Assembly (NCBI RefSeq): GCF_020740795.1
Contig: NC_067285.1
Location: 40,088,511 to 40,152,510 of the forward strand
DNA: 64,000 nt
Reading direction: 5' to 3'
DNA from: Apus apus
Lineage: Eukaryota > Chordata > Aves > Apodiformes > Apodidae
Shown: one piece after another, positions 40,308 to 52,364 of the stretch
How the letters are laid out: every line of letters begins with the position of its first letter
Numbering within the stretch: position 1 is the first letter of the stretch
The notes under the pieces: generated by a model
What the model saw: the letters and a program-made list of their open reading frames with translations, nothing else
The model's database searches: none
What the model was told of the DNA's origin: nothing
Position numbers and translations under genes: made by a program

Positions 40308-43300
40308 ACTTCTTGATGTTTCTACAGGCAGAATCTGCATAGTGGTTTGGCTTAAATGGTAACTCAGTCCAGATGTTGGTCTTGTACTGAGTTAAATCCA
40401 TCCAGCCCCAAAGAAGACAACTGTTTTACAAAGCTGGTCTGTAGGGAACTTAGTAAAGACAGCTTTAATTAAAAAAGCACTTGCAAAGATTTGATTATTT
40501 AACTGAAAGGCCATCACACTGAGCAAGGCACATGCTAAAATAGGAGAGTGTGGGTTAACCCCTACACTGGGACCTATGGCCATGAAGTCTTCCCTCCAAT
40601 AAAATTTCCTGGCACCAAAGCACTCAAGTATTTTGAAACAGGTACCTGCACCAGCAAGTCTTTCCATGCTCCTGCTGAGAATATTTTCTTAAGTGTTGTG
40701 AGGGGCTTGGAGTAACCCAGTTCTGCTGCCAAACCATGGGAACCAGGCAAAACTGGGGAGATGCCTGGCTGCCCTCAGGCTTTTCAGGGCTCTGCCCCTG
40801 CCACAGCTACTGGGTGAGGGTACAGAAAAGCCCAGAGTGACTCAAGCCATAGTGGGAACTCACCAGCATAGTCAGCACTACCAAAGCAGGTTACTGGGTA
40901 CAAATTTGAGCAGAGCAATGCCTTCTGCAGGTCATTGTGGACTAGCTGGAGAGGTAGAAAATAACTCCCTGGCTTCCTGACAAAGTTTCTTGGAGCAACA
41001 AGCTGTTCTTCTGAATAAGGGTTAAGGAAGCAGCAAAGGCAGAGGGGGGCTGGGCTGCCCTGGGTTTGTTTCCTCCTGTTGTGGAAGTACATTTAAGAGT
41101 GGAACTAGTTCTCATTTTAAAACGAAAATTTGCTTGAGGTGACAGAAATTCTTTGAGCAGTTTTTTGTTGAGGGTAGTGGAAAGATAAGCTTCTCCTGCC
41201 CTGGTTTCTAGTTGCTTTGTTTTTATGTCTTTGGGAGTCATAACACTGCTGATTCCTTTACTCATCTGAAGTGTGACATGCATGGTGAGCTCTTCCTTCC
41301 TATGATCAAGGACGGGCACATGTTCTTGGAAGCAGCTCTCTTAGGAGAGAAACTGGAGCCTGGATCTAGGAGCGTGGTGGAGCTTGCTGAATGGCTGCTT
41401 CTCCCAGTTTTGTCAGGTTGCTCACATCCATTTCCAGCAGGTCTCTTGCTGTGAGGTGACACCACCTGCTGCCAGCCTGCAGAGCTGCTGCTGCTGCAGC
41501 CACCTGCCAGGAGGCTGTGCTGACACTGCACCCAAGCTCAGGCAGGGACATTCAGACAACCTGGGCTTAGTTTCCTCTTCTATTCCCACACAGAGTGCAG
41601 CTTGAAGGAGAGGTGCTGAACGCCTTGATGAGATCCTGAAGACATTTGGCAATTGGGAGATGAAAAAGCAAGTATTCATCTTCTCTGTTCCTGCTTCAGA
41701 AGGTCATAGGATCACCAGAACACAGAAGATGTGCTCCAGACTCTCCTGCAGGCAACATAAAATAATGCCCACCCAGGGAGAATGTGGGAAGGTGTGGAAG
41801 GCTTAATGGCTTTTTATTACAGCTGTGATAGTAAAAAATAATAAAAGTCCATTCTCTGATTGCCTGTTAAAATTTAGGGGCTTTCTACAGCAGACTAGTG
41901 AAAACAGGTCCTTGAGCCTTCCTCCCTAATTGCCCAAGAGAGCAGTCAGATTAGCAGCAACCAAAGTGAGATCAGAAAACACACTCATGCAACGAAAAAC
42001 AGACAGCAAAGTAGCTCCCAGAAAAGATTACTGTTTCTGGGGACTTTCTGTGGGCAGAAATACCCACGCTGGAGTAGAAGTGACCATGCAGAAACTGGTC
42101 TTGTAACTTGGCCCACACACCTGCATCATCAGCTGAGTGCTGAGAAACTGGGCTGTGGTGCAGGAGCAGAATTCCAGGCCCTTTTTCTTCAGTCTCCACA
42201 TTCTCTGATTTGTGCTGGCCAGAGTAACCCATTGCCATGGACTTGCCAGGTTGTTGTCACTTCTACCTCTGGTTTCAAAATTGCTGCTGAAATCTCCTTT
42301 AAGGGTTGTCATCTCTTTTCATGACGTTATCAGGTAGCAGGGCAGTCCTGAAACTCGTCTTTAAATCTTCAGTCCTTCCTCCTGGAACAGGGAAATCCGT
42401 GGCTGGCACTTGCCAGCATGAAAGTGGCACCAAGCACAGAATGTCATACCACACTTTTAGTGGATTTGTTGGGAAATAATCCAGGGTTCAGGCAGTTTGC
42501 TGACAAAACACAGAAAAATGGGATTGGAGGAGGTTTCACTGCATACTCTGCTCCAAAGTTAAACCATGTTTTCTTTTTGCTGCACAGCTGGTTCAGGCTG
42601 TTACTACTTCCAGACTTGCTTTGCACCTTGCAGGCAGCCACAGCTATGTATTTGGCACCATCAGCCTCTGAGAATTTTTGAAAGCACAGTTCGCCCCAAC
42701 ACAGCACGTGGCAAGATAACCATCAGCAACTGCCTGAAGGAAGGTGTTAAAAATAAGCCTCTGTTTATTCTGATGCTTCATGAGACAGCAGCCAGCGTGC
42801 TGCAATTTCACGTTTAAGAGCTTTCAGCAGTAAATGGTGGTGAAGAGGAGAGATTTAACAGCGTTGTGCTCGTGTAGAGTTCACCTTCAGTTACCTCCTC
42901 TGCAGACCAGCAGCAGTGGGGCCTCTAGACCTCAGAAGCTTGAGATACCCGAGAGCAAAACCAAGCTGAACCACAAGGGGGAACTTCTGCCGGGTAGCGG
43001 AAAACCGGCTGTGTTTCTAAAAATCAGTCTCTGCTGTTGTCAGCCTGCGTTCACCCTCTGCTTGGAGTTTTGACCTCAATTCTGACATGTGGAGATGTTT
43101 GATTGTCCTTACAAATCAACTGCGAAGTTCTCTGTTTTGGGGTGCAGGGGTTGGATGGAAAACGATTGCCATGATTTCAATGGAATTCACAACTCTAAAA
43201 AACCAAAACTGGGCAGATTCACCTACTGGAATTCCCCTTCCCCTCAGTTTAGTAAGGACTCCACTTTTAAAAAGCTTGTTAGAGTTAATTGCTTGTTAGA

Positions 43301-44231
43301 AATGGAAAGTTGGTGGCCCCTGTTCTGATTCGACTGGCAGTGCTTGGAACAGATCCTATCAAAACAAAGTGGTGCTTTAGTTGTAGCTGATGCTTTCAAG
43401 TTTAAATGAAGGTTTTGTTTCCAAAGTTCATGAAGATACCCAACTGCAATTTATGTTCTAAGGAATTCAGGTCCAGGGATGTTTTTTTATTACCTTGAAA
43501 AGATTCTCATTTCAACTACAGAGAACAAGTGTGTGCAGAAGGGTTTGCCCTAGGTCACCTGAATTTAGCTTCATTGTTTTAGCAGAGCCAACTTCCTTGA
43601 GCTGAGGTTACAAAGTAGAGTCCCACTGGAAAAATCTATGTAGGTAACATAAAAGGTGTGTATAGGTACGTGTACATATGTATGTAGGACTTCCAAAATA
43701 AATCCTGGGGTGACAGTACAGCAGGTGGATTAAATGCAACGATGCCCTTGAAGCTCTGGAAGGGAGAAGGGGACTTGGAAGATCCCAAAGGCTACTTTAT
43801 CAGTCTCTGAAATGGGCCAGCAGTTGCTATTTTTCAAGAACTGAGTCACTCTGTCACTGATGACACCCATCAGTGAGCCAAGACTACAAACCTGCCCCAT
43901 CCTGCAGTCAACGTCCAATGTGACCACGAAAAGGAGTGAGATGCAGGACACAGCAAAGAATTGCCATGAGCTACTTGTCAGAAGTTGTTTTGCAGTGACT
44001 GACCACGAGAGCTCCCTGATCTTGCTCTTGCTTGAGTGCTTTAGGTTGGCACCCCTGGAGAGCATGCAGGTAACCATGAGAGCCAGCAAGAGCACTCGAG
44101 TCCTGCTGAAGGGAAGAGTTTGAGCCAGTGAAGGTTTTGTAATGACAGGCATCTTTTTTTGCATGGAGAGCATATTTTGAGCGCTATGTTCCACACCCTG
44201 TGCTGGTGCCCAGCAGAAATGCAATCATCTT
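40308..44231. other. Non-coding DNA, no gene seen
   Basis: No recognised exon, RNA gene or repeat. Several overlapping open frames of 80-165 codons occur (for example 43730-44224 minus) without recognisable domains. The stretch ends at the assembly gap. Confidence 0.6.
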
Positions 44232-44331
44232 NNNNNNNNNNNNNNNNNNNNNNNNNNNNNNNNNNNNNNNNNNNNNNNNNNNNNNNNNNNNNNNNNNNNN
44301 NNNNNNNNNNNNNNNNNNNNNNNNNNNNNNN
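44232..44331. other. Assembly gap, exactly 100 N
   Basis: One hundred consecutive N, the usual placeholder for a gap of unknown size. The bases just left of it are CAATCATCTT and just right CAATCATCTA, so a 9-base string is shared by both edges. The true gap may be very small or an unmerged overlap. Any frame that crosses it is not real. Confidence 0.99.
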
Positions 44332-47300
44332 CAATCATCTAGGCAGAGGTTTGGTCAGTTCTGCTCTGCATGCTGTATTTATGTTGGCACTACTGTGTTA
44401 GAGCTGTGCCATGATCCAGGCTGTCTTTGAGAGAACAGGGAAAACATCATTTGCTGCAGAATTTAAGACCAGGCACCCTGTCTTTTCTCAGCAAAGGTGG
44501 GGAAGAGATTCAGTTCTGTGGGTGCACATTGATTCCAAATTCAGGAGTACTCAGCTAGGGCAACCAGTGCTCTAGGGCAACTGTTGGAGTTTGCAGTCTG
44601 ATGAAAGGCTTCCTTAGACAAATTGATGTGGTGTGGTCCACCTTTGTAAGTAATGGTAGAAAAGTTAAGGATTTATTATTGAGGGTTTTGAAATCTTCAA
44701 AAGCCAACTAAGGCAGTGATGACAGAGCAGTGTTACTGGCTTTAATACCTCATCTCTGAATTCAACATGTAGGGAAATGGTCTGCAGAAATAATAATCTC
44801 AAAAAAAAAAACCCACAACGACTCACAAACAAGTTTCAGCCAAATTGCATCCTGCAGTTCAGTTGTGTGCTCCTAAAGCACCAAACTGTGGTGGCTGTCC
44901 TTCAATGTGTAACCTATTTCTCCTCAGCATCATAGAGCATCTTCCAAAGGGAAAATAATGTGAGAAAACACACGTGAGGCAAATCTTGGAATTAATTCCA
45001 GTAGAGCAAGTAGAAACTTCCTTTTTTGTACTGATACATCACTTGTTCAGGAAAGGGAATGGCTACTAATGCCCCACCCCACTCCTTTATGTGGGAAAGG
45101 CCTCAGGGACCCTCTTGCCTCCTCAGATATGCACCTCAGAAAAGTCCTCCTGCTGACAAAGTTAAGGAAAGCTGACTGCAGCATCCAGGGGGAACTGCCA
45201 GTGCTACTGAAGAAGTGGCCTCACAATTAGGTGTTGAGAAGGTCCTAAGACACATCACACTGATCATCCCTGTTGCCTTAAAGTCAACAGCATCTCTGCA
45301 TTGTTCAGCTGAGGGAACCCACATTTATTTTGAGAAAGGAATAATGTGAGCTTATAGTTTGCTTGTTTTAGCATTCATTTGACTATCTTTTAGCAATTGG
45401 GGGGGGGGGAAATCCTCTAGTTCTACACACTTGCTATGTTTTGAACCTGCTGAAATGTCAAATTTTACCACATAAGGAGAGTTTCCAAAGATAGGTCTGT
45501 ATCTCACAGCAAAAGGTCTTCCTGCCTAGGCACCTTTTCATTTAACTGTACTTGTGCATCTTCCTTTTGTGAGGTGTTCATGCACTTTCAGACTTCTACC
45601 TCTCTTGTGACACCTGCTTTTGGCTGCACCTGTGTTTTGAGCAGCTTGCACAGGTTGTCCCAGGCTGGATGTTTTGAAGTCATAGTGAGCAGCTGTAGGC
45701 CTAGACAGCCTCAGTGGGATGGGAACCACAACTGCTCTTGGCTCTCTGAGCACCCCATCCTGCCAGTACCCATTTGTGCCCTGAGGAGAAAGGCTGACAG
45801 AGGTGGCATGAGCAGAAAGGTGCATCTGCCTGCCATGCCCAGGCAGCAGGTGTCCCCTCCAGCACCCCAGTCTCCAGCAGGGCCCTGGGGACACTGGTGC
45901 TACGGGTCTGTTGGGAGTGCAAGGCACCCAGCTGTGAGCTCTTTCCGAGAGCTCTGTCCTTCTGGCTGGTTTTCCAGATAATCAAATGCTGCCGGTACTG
46001 CTGGGCTGGTGCAGGTTTAAAACCAAGAAAACTCAGCGTGAATTTGGTCAGATCCAAAGCTTCTTGAAAAGCTGGAGCCACAGGTTTGTTGTGCCTGTGT
46101 CTTGGCACGTCCGGGGCACAGCTTGGTGGAGCATCATGCTGGAGCACTGCTGCAGAAGCACCACCTCTGCTTGCCCTCCCCAGTGTGTTCAACAAAGCTC
46201 ATGTGCTCACAAGGACACTGAGAGAGGTGCCAGTTACTGCCTGAGCTCAAAAATGCTACCCAGAGTGATCACCTCAACAAAAAGCTATCAGTGAGAAATA
46301 CATACTTAGCAATACTAATTGCAACGCCAGGGTTTCAGTGTTTTAAATATTCTGCCTTTCCCCCCAGAGTGTGTAGGCCAAGCAAGGCCCTGAAATGATT
46401 GTGTTTAACAGCAGCATAACTGAAAAGCCACTGCTCCCTCCCACGTTGTTCAGTGCAGCAACACCCTGAAACTGAGCTCGTAACATGTGTTTTCCCAGAA
46501 TATTTTTTTGGATTGCATTAGCAAGCTTTGACACTGACACTAATTCTTCATTAGCAGAAACATGCTGAGTAGGGTGATTTAAATATGCATTTAGCACTGA
46601 AGGGCTTGTGGCACATGCAGTGGGGCTTTTATTGCTGTTTGACAGCTTTAGGTAGCGAAATGCTCTGCTTAGTCACAGAGGAGGTGCAGACAGCAGCAAC
46701 ACTTTTCCCTCCTTTGTCTAAACTGTGGCCTGATGCAGAGACTGTTTCCTCACATGAAAACACAGACATTTAATGTTCATGCCTGGTTTGTTTGGGTTTT
46801 TTTTTGCAAAGCGTGGAAGAAAAAACCAGTTATTCAACTCTCTGTGCTGTTGGAAGGTTTCTTGTAGAAGCATCCTGCTACTCACAGCACCTTCCTGAGA
46901 CGTGCTGCCCTGTCAAGAAAGAAAGAAGGCAAGTCAACTGGTGCATATCTTTGAGAGGTTCACTATTAATTCATCCAGACCAGCTCGTGGACTTTTTCTC
47001 TCACTTCTTCTACATTGTTTTCCAACTGTTTCAGGATGGGCAAGTTGACAGCACCTATCCTGTGGCCTTACCAAAACCTTTACACAAGGGTATAAAAGGG
47101 ATGTTCTTTGCTCCTTCCACACCCTTGTCTGTCTTCTACAACCATGTAAGGGAGAGCAAAATTTGCCTCTTTTTTCCTCTTCCTTCCTACTACCCATATG
47201 AAGTCTTTTCACAGCTAATACCTCCAAAATGTTGCTTCAGTCTCCCACCAAGCATGCTTAGAACCTGTGATAGGAGCTCTCAGCAGCCATTGCAGGTGTT

Positions 47301-48488
47301 GCAAAGGATTTGGAGGGGGGAGGAGGGGAGGTTGTTGCTCTCTAATAAGTGACAACCTGATCTTAATCAACAAAACAACACCACAAAGATGAAGCGGTAA
47401 CAAAACTTGCTTCGATAACAGGAAAAAAGCAACCGAGAAAGGGCGAATTTACATAGTTTTTGGGGGAAAGGAGGTAAGAGGGCCCAGAAGCTTTACTTTT
47501 GGGGCACAAGTGGTTCCACCCGCTCTGGGATCCCGCCCTGTGATCCCGCGGGGGCAACAGGCTCTGTCTGTGTGTCTGTCTGGGAGCTGAAGCCTGAGCA
47601 ACCCAGTGGCCCTGCTACCCCTCCAGCCCCTCACCACCCATTTCTTCTGCCCCTGCTCAGCTCTCCAGCACGCTGTGAGGGGGGGGAGGCACGTGGGGAT
47701 GAAGGAGCTAGAACGAGGGTAGTGATCACAGTTTGGTGCCCACAGAAACAGCAGATGTGTGTCTGACAATTCCCTGTGACAAGATGCAGGAAGTTGATTT
47801 TGTTAGAAATTAAATGTAGTGTTGTTTTTGCATCTTACTGTTGGAAGCAAAGTATTGGGGTTTTTTATATATATATATATACCCTAGTGTTAGGAATACA
47901 ATAGTTTATTTAAGAGAAGTGAGGTCTCTGCACATTCCAGTGACACCTGGGGTGGTTTCTGGTCCGAGAAACCGAGGGACTTCACTGGGCTCCATCTGGG
48001 GGATCCCAACACAGAGCAGGATTGATGGCCAAGATCAGACCCAGTGAAGCCACTTCTGCCCTGCTCCTCGGGGCAGGATGGCACCAGGGGGTGCAGATCG
48101 TTGTGGTGATTGGGAAGGCAGCCAAGGGGGCAAGAAAGGTCAGAATTAGACCTTAAAAGGTAAAAAGTGACCTGCTGGAATGGGATGTGTCAACGGGGGG
48201 GGGAAACTTCTAGGATAATTAGAAGCATGGGATGGGCTGTAAACCCTGGAGTGCCCAGCCCGTGGGGAAACAGGGGAGGGAACTTTGGGAATAGGGAATA
48301 TAAGCCGGGCCCGGGGGATGTTCCGTGGGACGGAACCATCGGGGGTAGGGAGGGATGGCCGGGAAGGACGTGCTGGCTTCCCAGGTCGGGGCCGGGAGGT
48401 TTCTCTCCAGCACCTCTGGGCAGGGATGGGCTGGCACCACTGGTGGGATGTTCTGCTGGTGGGATTGTCGTGGTGATGATGTCTCCGT
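44332..48488. other. Non-coding transition zone from AT-leaning to GC-rich DNA
   Basis: No recognised gene. A 186-codon plus-strand open frame at 46792-47352 has no recognisable domain. A short (TA)n tract lies at about 47866-47881. From about 47.5 kb G/C content rises, and a TATA-like GAATATAAGCCGGG occurs at about 48295-48308. The 48187-48310 stretch looks LTR-like (TGTCAAC, then G-run), but no matching end or polyadenylation signal was found. Confidence 0.5.
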
Positions 48489-48835
48489 GGTTAAATGGCT
48501 GGCATCTCAACCCACCCTTGTTGATTCTCCCCCGTCCCCCAGGGACAGAGAGGGAGCAGCTGCTGGGATTTAGCTGCCGGATCCGAGCAGGACACACGAG
48601 GTCACCCCTTGGAAGCAGAGCCCAAATCCTGCGGGTTTGGGCCCAGACAGGGCCCGAGTGCTGTGGCTCCAAAGCACAACCTGCCTCCCCCAGCTGGGGC
48701 TGGAGGCAGCAACCAAAGCCTTGTGCTTGGGCTCAGAAACAGACCAAGTCCTGGAGCTTTGGGGGCTGGAAAGCAGCTCCCCGGGGCAGTTTTGGGGCTC
48801 ACAGAGGTTGGACACCAGGTGCTCGTGCTGCAAAC
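48489..48835 (-). repeat. Inverted copy of the 56.7-kb minisatellite-type repeat
   Basis: The reverse complement of this segment aligns with about 56700-57040: shared words include AGCAGCTGCTGG, CTCCAAAGCAC versus CTCCAAACCAC, and GGGGCTGGAGGCAGCAACCA. Both edges seem to extend to a shared TTAAATGG. By eye the copies are clearly similar but not identical. The two copies lie about 8 kb apart in opposite orientation, flanking the GC-rich block. Confidence 0.8.
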
Positions 48836-49915
48836 CTGACAGCTCCTGTGTCTTCCTGCTGCTCCACCCTTGCTGGAGGGGGAGGGGGATAGTTGTAGGA
48901 ACTGGCTAAAACGATGACTTTGCTGTACTAAGTTAGCTGAGCGGGTTACTTGTCAATCAACGTGCTCTGTGAAACTGTCAGTCAGTGCTGCCAGTTGTAT
49001 CCTGCAGCTCGTGGGACCATCAGGGCTTCTAAGACCTGTCGCTCCAACAGACAAGACGGACGTTGATTCTGGACCCACCTGGGCCACCTGCCAACAGGAG
49101 AGGGGAGACAGGGCCAGGGCTGGGGACAGGACCAAGAAGACAAAGGACTACAAGCAAAAAAGGTTCTTAGAAGGCTTGATGTTATTATCACAACCTAGAG
49201 GATGCTTGGCATAGTTGACTGATAGTTTCACAAAGCCCAGAGTTTTAAAACCAACCCTTAGTATAGCAAATTCATTATTTTAGTAAATTTTTAGTAGGCT
49301 ATATTTCTATTGGATTTACTAATGAATATCCTATGACTATCACCTCCCTGCTGCAAGGCTGGGCTCAGGCATTTACACCTCACCATAGCTCTCCCACAGG
49401 TGTCACAGGCTGTGCACGCTCTCCTGGCAGCAGGAGCTGTGCAGAGCCTGTGTAGCCCTCACACACACAATACGGAAAGAGCAGTGACAGTTTCTTGCAG
49501 TGCAGGGCCACGCAGGGACTGTCACGTGTTCATCCAGGAGTGTGTTGCCCAGGGATCTGACCTGGGTGTGTGCAGAGCCAGAAAGCACCAGGGCAGCAGG
49601 GTCACCTGTCCCAGTGCACCTGGACAGGAAGAGTTTAGAGCAGAATGGCACCAACAGGACTAGAGAATTATTTCACCTTTTCCTTTGAGTTTGGGGTTGG
49701 TTTTTTTCCCCCGCTTTCTTTTTTCAACAGGTTTTTTATTGTTGTTTTTTTTTTTTTTCGGGGGGTGAAACCTAAGTGTCTTTACAGGAAACAACCCTAA
49801 AGAGAAACGGTCATTTATGGCACTCATTCTTAGAAAGAACCAGGAACAACAAAAGAACCACCCTATTACTATTTTCCTCAAAGACTTTGAGAGTTTGCCC
49901 AACAGTTCCAGCAAT
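48836..49915. other. Non-coding DNA between repeat and CpG island
   Basis: Contains an AT-rich insert-like stretch at about 49215-49340 inside otherwise GC-rich sequence, and a poly-T tract at about 49746-49758. No gene recognised. Confidence 0.5.
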
Positions 49916-50047
49916 AATTCCAGCAGGAGGACTCTGAATCCGCTGAGCGGCCTCTCGCCGCTCCGGGGGGCGGGCTGGGGCAGTGCCGCGCTTCCCCCGC
50001 CAGGCGGCGCCCCCGCGCGGGGCTGCTCCCGCCCCCCCCGTCCCGCC

Positions 50048-50086
50048 ATTGGCTGCGGCCCCGGAGCCGCCGGCAGCGCTGATTGG
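50048..50086 (-). promoter_or_regulatory. Paired CCAAT boxes (NF-Y type)
   Basis: ATTGG, the reverse complement of CCAAT, occurs at 50048-50052 (CCATTGGCTG) and at 50082-50086 (TGATTGGTGG), 34 bp apart. Closely spaced CCAAT pairs are typical of NF-Y-bound, TATA-less CpG-island promoters. Binding is inferred from motif and context only. Confidence 0.55.
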
Positions 50087-50149
50087 TGGGAGCGGCAGCG
50101 CGTGCCGGCCCCGAGGCTTTGAATGGCCCCGGGGCGCAGTTACCGCGTG

Positions 50150-50168
50150 TGGCCGCCAGGGGGCGCCT
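50150..50168 (+). promoter_or_regulatory. CTCF-type binding motif
   Basis: TGGCCGCCAGGGGGCGCCT matches the 19-position vertebrate CTCF consensus at all but one position as I recall that consensus. The motif lies about 65 bp from the second CCAAT box, inside the CpG island. CTCF is a zinc-finger protein of chromatin insulators and loop anchors. A weaker related word (CCGCCAGGCGGCGCC) lies at about 49998-50012. Confidence 0.6.
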
Positions 50169-50218
50169 CCGCCAGGGGCGGGAGCAGCGCGCGCAGAGCG
50201 GGGCGGGGGCGGCTGGGG

Positions 50219-50515
50219 GGGAGGGGGAGCCCGGGGCTGGGGGTGCCCGGACTGGGGGTGCCCGGGGCTGCTGGGGGTGCCGGGGCTGGGGGTGCCCGGG
50301 CTGGGGGGGGAGGGGGTGCCGGGACTGGGGGTGCCCGGGCTGGGGGAGCCCGGGGTTTCTGGGGGTGCCGGGGCTGGAGGGGAGGGGGTGCCCGGGGCTG
50401 GAGGTGCCCGGGGCTTCTGGGGGTGCCGGGGCTTCTGGGGGTGCCGGGGCTTCTGGGGGTGCCCGGGGCTGGGGGTGCCCGGGCTGGGGGTGCGGGTGCC
50501 CGGAGCTGCTGTCGC
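50219..50515. repeat. G-rich minisatellite (GGGGGTGCCCGGGCT type)
   Basis: A degenerate tandem array with units of about 15-25 bp built from GGGGGTGCC, GGGGCTGG and GGGGCTTCTG blocks. It includes several runs of three or more G on the plus strand, so G-quadruplex formation is plausible. It sits directly next to the CpG-island promoter candidate. It produces long Gly/Ala/Pro-rich open frames in several frames, which are artefacts of the repeat. Confidence 0.9.
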
Positions 50516-50760
50516 TGCTGCAGGGGACGAGGAGTTTCCCGGCCCGGGAACCGGCAGCACGAACCCGTCGCTGCCCCGCTGCGTTCCGGGCTGCGTCCCA
50601 GGTTGGTTCCCGCCCCGGCTCCCCCGCACCCGGCTCTGCGGGCAGGTTTGGGGCCCCCCTGGGCTGCTCTGGACACGGGTGTTCCCCAGGTCCGGGCTCA
50701 GGGGAGGGGGCTCTGGGCTGGGGGCCAGGGCTGCGGGTGCTGCTGTGCCGGGAGGGCTCT

Positions 50761-52364
50761 GGGGGCTGCGGGTGGGCGCGGGCTGGGCAGCACTGCTGGG
50801 CCGGGCTGGGGGCTCCTCGGGGGGAGTTCACACATGGCTGGGGCAGAGGGGATGGTCCCCGTGGGATGCGAGACCTGCTGGGCTGGCCAGGAGCCCGAAG
50901 GGAGACCTGGGTTGATCTGGGTTGCTCCAGGCTGTGCCCTTTTCCAGCCCCAGACAGGCCGGGAGGGTTTCAGCTGCACAAACAGGACATTCCCTGGACA
51001 CCAGAGGTGCTGGTTCCTGCCCCAATCATGGGGAGCAATGAGGAGCAGCAGGAGAAGCACCGAGAGCTGGAGGCACCTGAATTGGCTCCCCCCTGTCTGC
51101 TGCTGCCTGGCTTTGTCCACAGGTACCTCTGGTTCTCAGCCCCAGGTTCCAGCAGCTCCTCTGAGGAATGGGTTTGGTTTCTCTCTTCCCAAACCTGGGA
51201 GCTGGTGCCAGCAGGGCTGGGGGTGTCACTGCTGGTGCCAGCAGGGCTGGGACCAGAAGTGCAGCAGGGGTTCCTCAGGGCAGCCAGGCTGGAACAGCCT
51301 TTCTCTGGGAGTGCTGCTGAGCTCCAGGCTGTCGTTCCCTGCATGTTTGTTTCCTTTTGCTTAAGGCAGTGGATGAGCTGGTGTGTGTCAGCAGCTGGTG
51401 ACCAGCCCCCTGCGTGTGCTTGCTGCCTGTGGGTTCCAGGTAAGATTCAGTGTTCCAGGTGTGACTTTGCACGGCAGTTGCTGGGTTTCTGCAGGGATTT
51501 TGACCCACTTCTCTCTTCCCCCCCAGGAAATGGAGCGTTTGGTTGAGCCCCATCCCTCTCCAAGCCCTTCCCATCGTGTGCTGGGCTGCCCACAGTCTCT
51601 CAGCCGCCGGGTTTGTGCCAGGAGCCCACGAGTGAGGGTGAGTGGGGCTGTGGGGGTGGCCGTGGTGACTTGGCTGGGGCGCAGGAGGGAGGAGCGAGGC
51701 TCCGGGGGGTCTGCGGCTCCTGCAGGTCCCTGGGCTGCAGCCCCGGGGTGACACCTCCCTGCAGGCCTGGCTCCCAGGCCTCAGGGGAGCCCCAGGGATG
51801 GCTCCAGGCAGGCGTGTGCTGCCTCTGCCCCTGCCCGGGCTGTGCAGAACATGCCCTGCCCTGAGGGTGGCTCTGGTGGGTCTGAGCTGTGTGAAAGCCA
51901 ATGGACTTGGCTGGGCTGTGCCCCTTGGTTCTGCCCCGCAGGGTGATGAGGTGCTGGAGTTCTGCTGGAGACACGGGCAGTGCTTGTGCAGAAGGGAAGC
52001 AAACCCAAGGACAGCCCGGGCCTGGACACGAGGACTCTGCCTTGTGGAAGCTGAGAGCTGTTCCTGAGGGACACAGGACACCCTGGGACACGTGAGGTGC
52101 GTGGGGAAGGGCCATCCAGGGCTTTGCCCCTCATCCTGCTGTGGGTTTTCAGCCAGGTCCTGGCTCTCACCTGCCCTTATGGGGAGAAGTGGGACATCCC
52201 AGGTGTCCTGCCTCCCCTCCTGCCCCCGGTGCAGTGCTGAGTGCTGACTGTCCCACCTCTCTCCCTCTGCAGGATGGACAGACAGGACAGAAGAGCCCCA
52301 GCCCTGCCAGGATCCACGTGGGGTGTGGAGCCCTGGGCAGACCCTCGGCTGCCTGTGCCAAGGA
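50761..52364. other. GC-rich unannotated DNA
   Basis: GC-rich sequence with many open frames on both strands but none with a recognisable domain. Possible splice-like words (CAGGTA near 51120 and 51437) occur, but no coherent exon chain could be supported. It could be the body of a non-coding transcript starting in the 49.9-kb island; this is speculation. Confidence 0.4.

Larger units (their letters stand above)
49916..50760. promoter_or_regulatory. CpG island 1, TATA-less promoter candidate
   Basis: Dense CpG and GC-box words (GGGGCGGG, CCCGCC types) begin abruptly at about 49935. Two CCAAT boxes and a CTCF motif lie at 50.05-50.17 kb. No TATA box or obvious downstream coding exon was found on either strand. 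Such islands often mark bidirectional TATA-less promoters. The right half merges into a G-rich minisatellite, so part of the CpG density comes from that repeat. Long open frames (310-487 codons) here are low-complexity Gly/Pro/Ala translations and not supported as genes. Confidence 0.6.

Noticed and set aside
44041..44430. Frames across the N gap
   Set aside because: They contain only undetermined residues in the middle and cannot be assessed.
48187..48540. Possible LTR beginning TGTCAACGGGGG with a TATAAG word
   Set aside because: No matching CA end, no AATAAA, no polypurine tract or internal region; kept only as a remark.
49983..51546. Long plus-strand frames (310-487 codons) in the 50-51.5-kb region
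   Set aside because: Three frames are open at once because of the G-rich minisatellite; the peptides are low-complexity Gly/Ala/Cys repeats.
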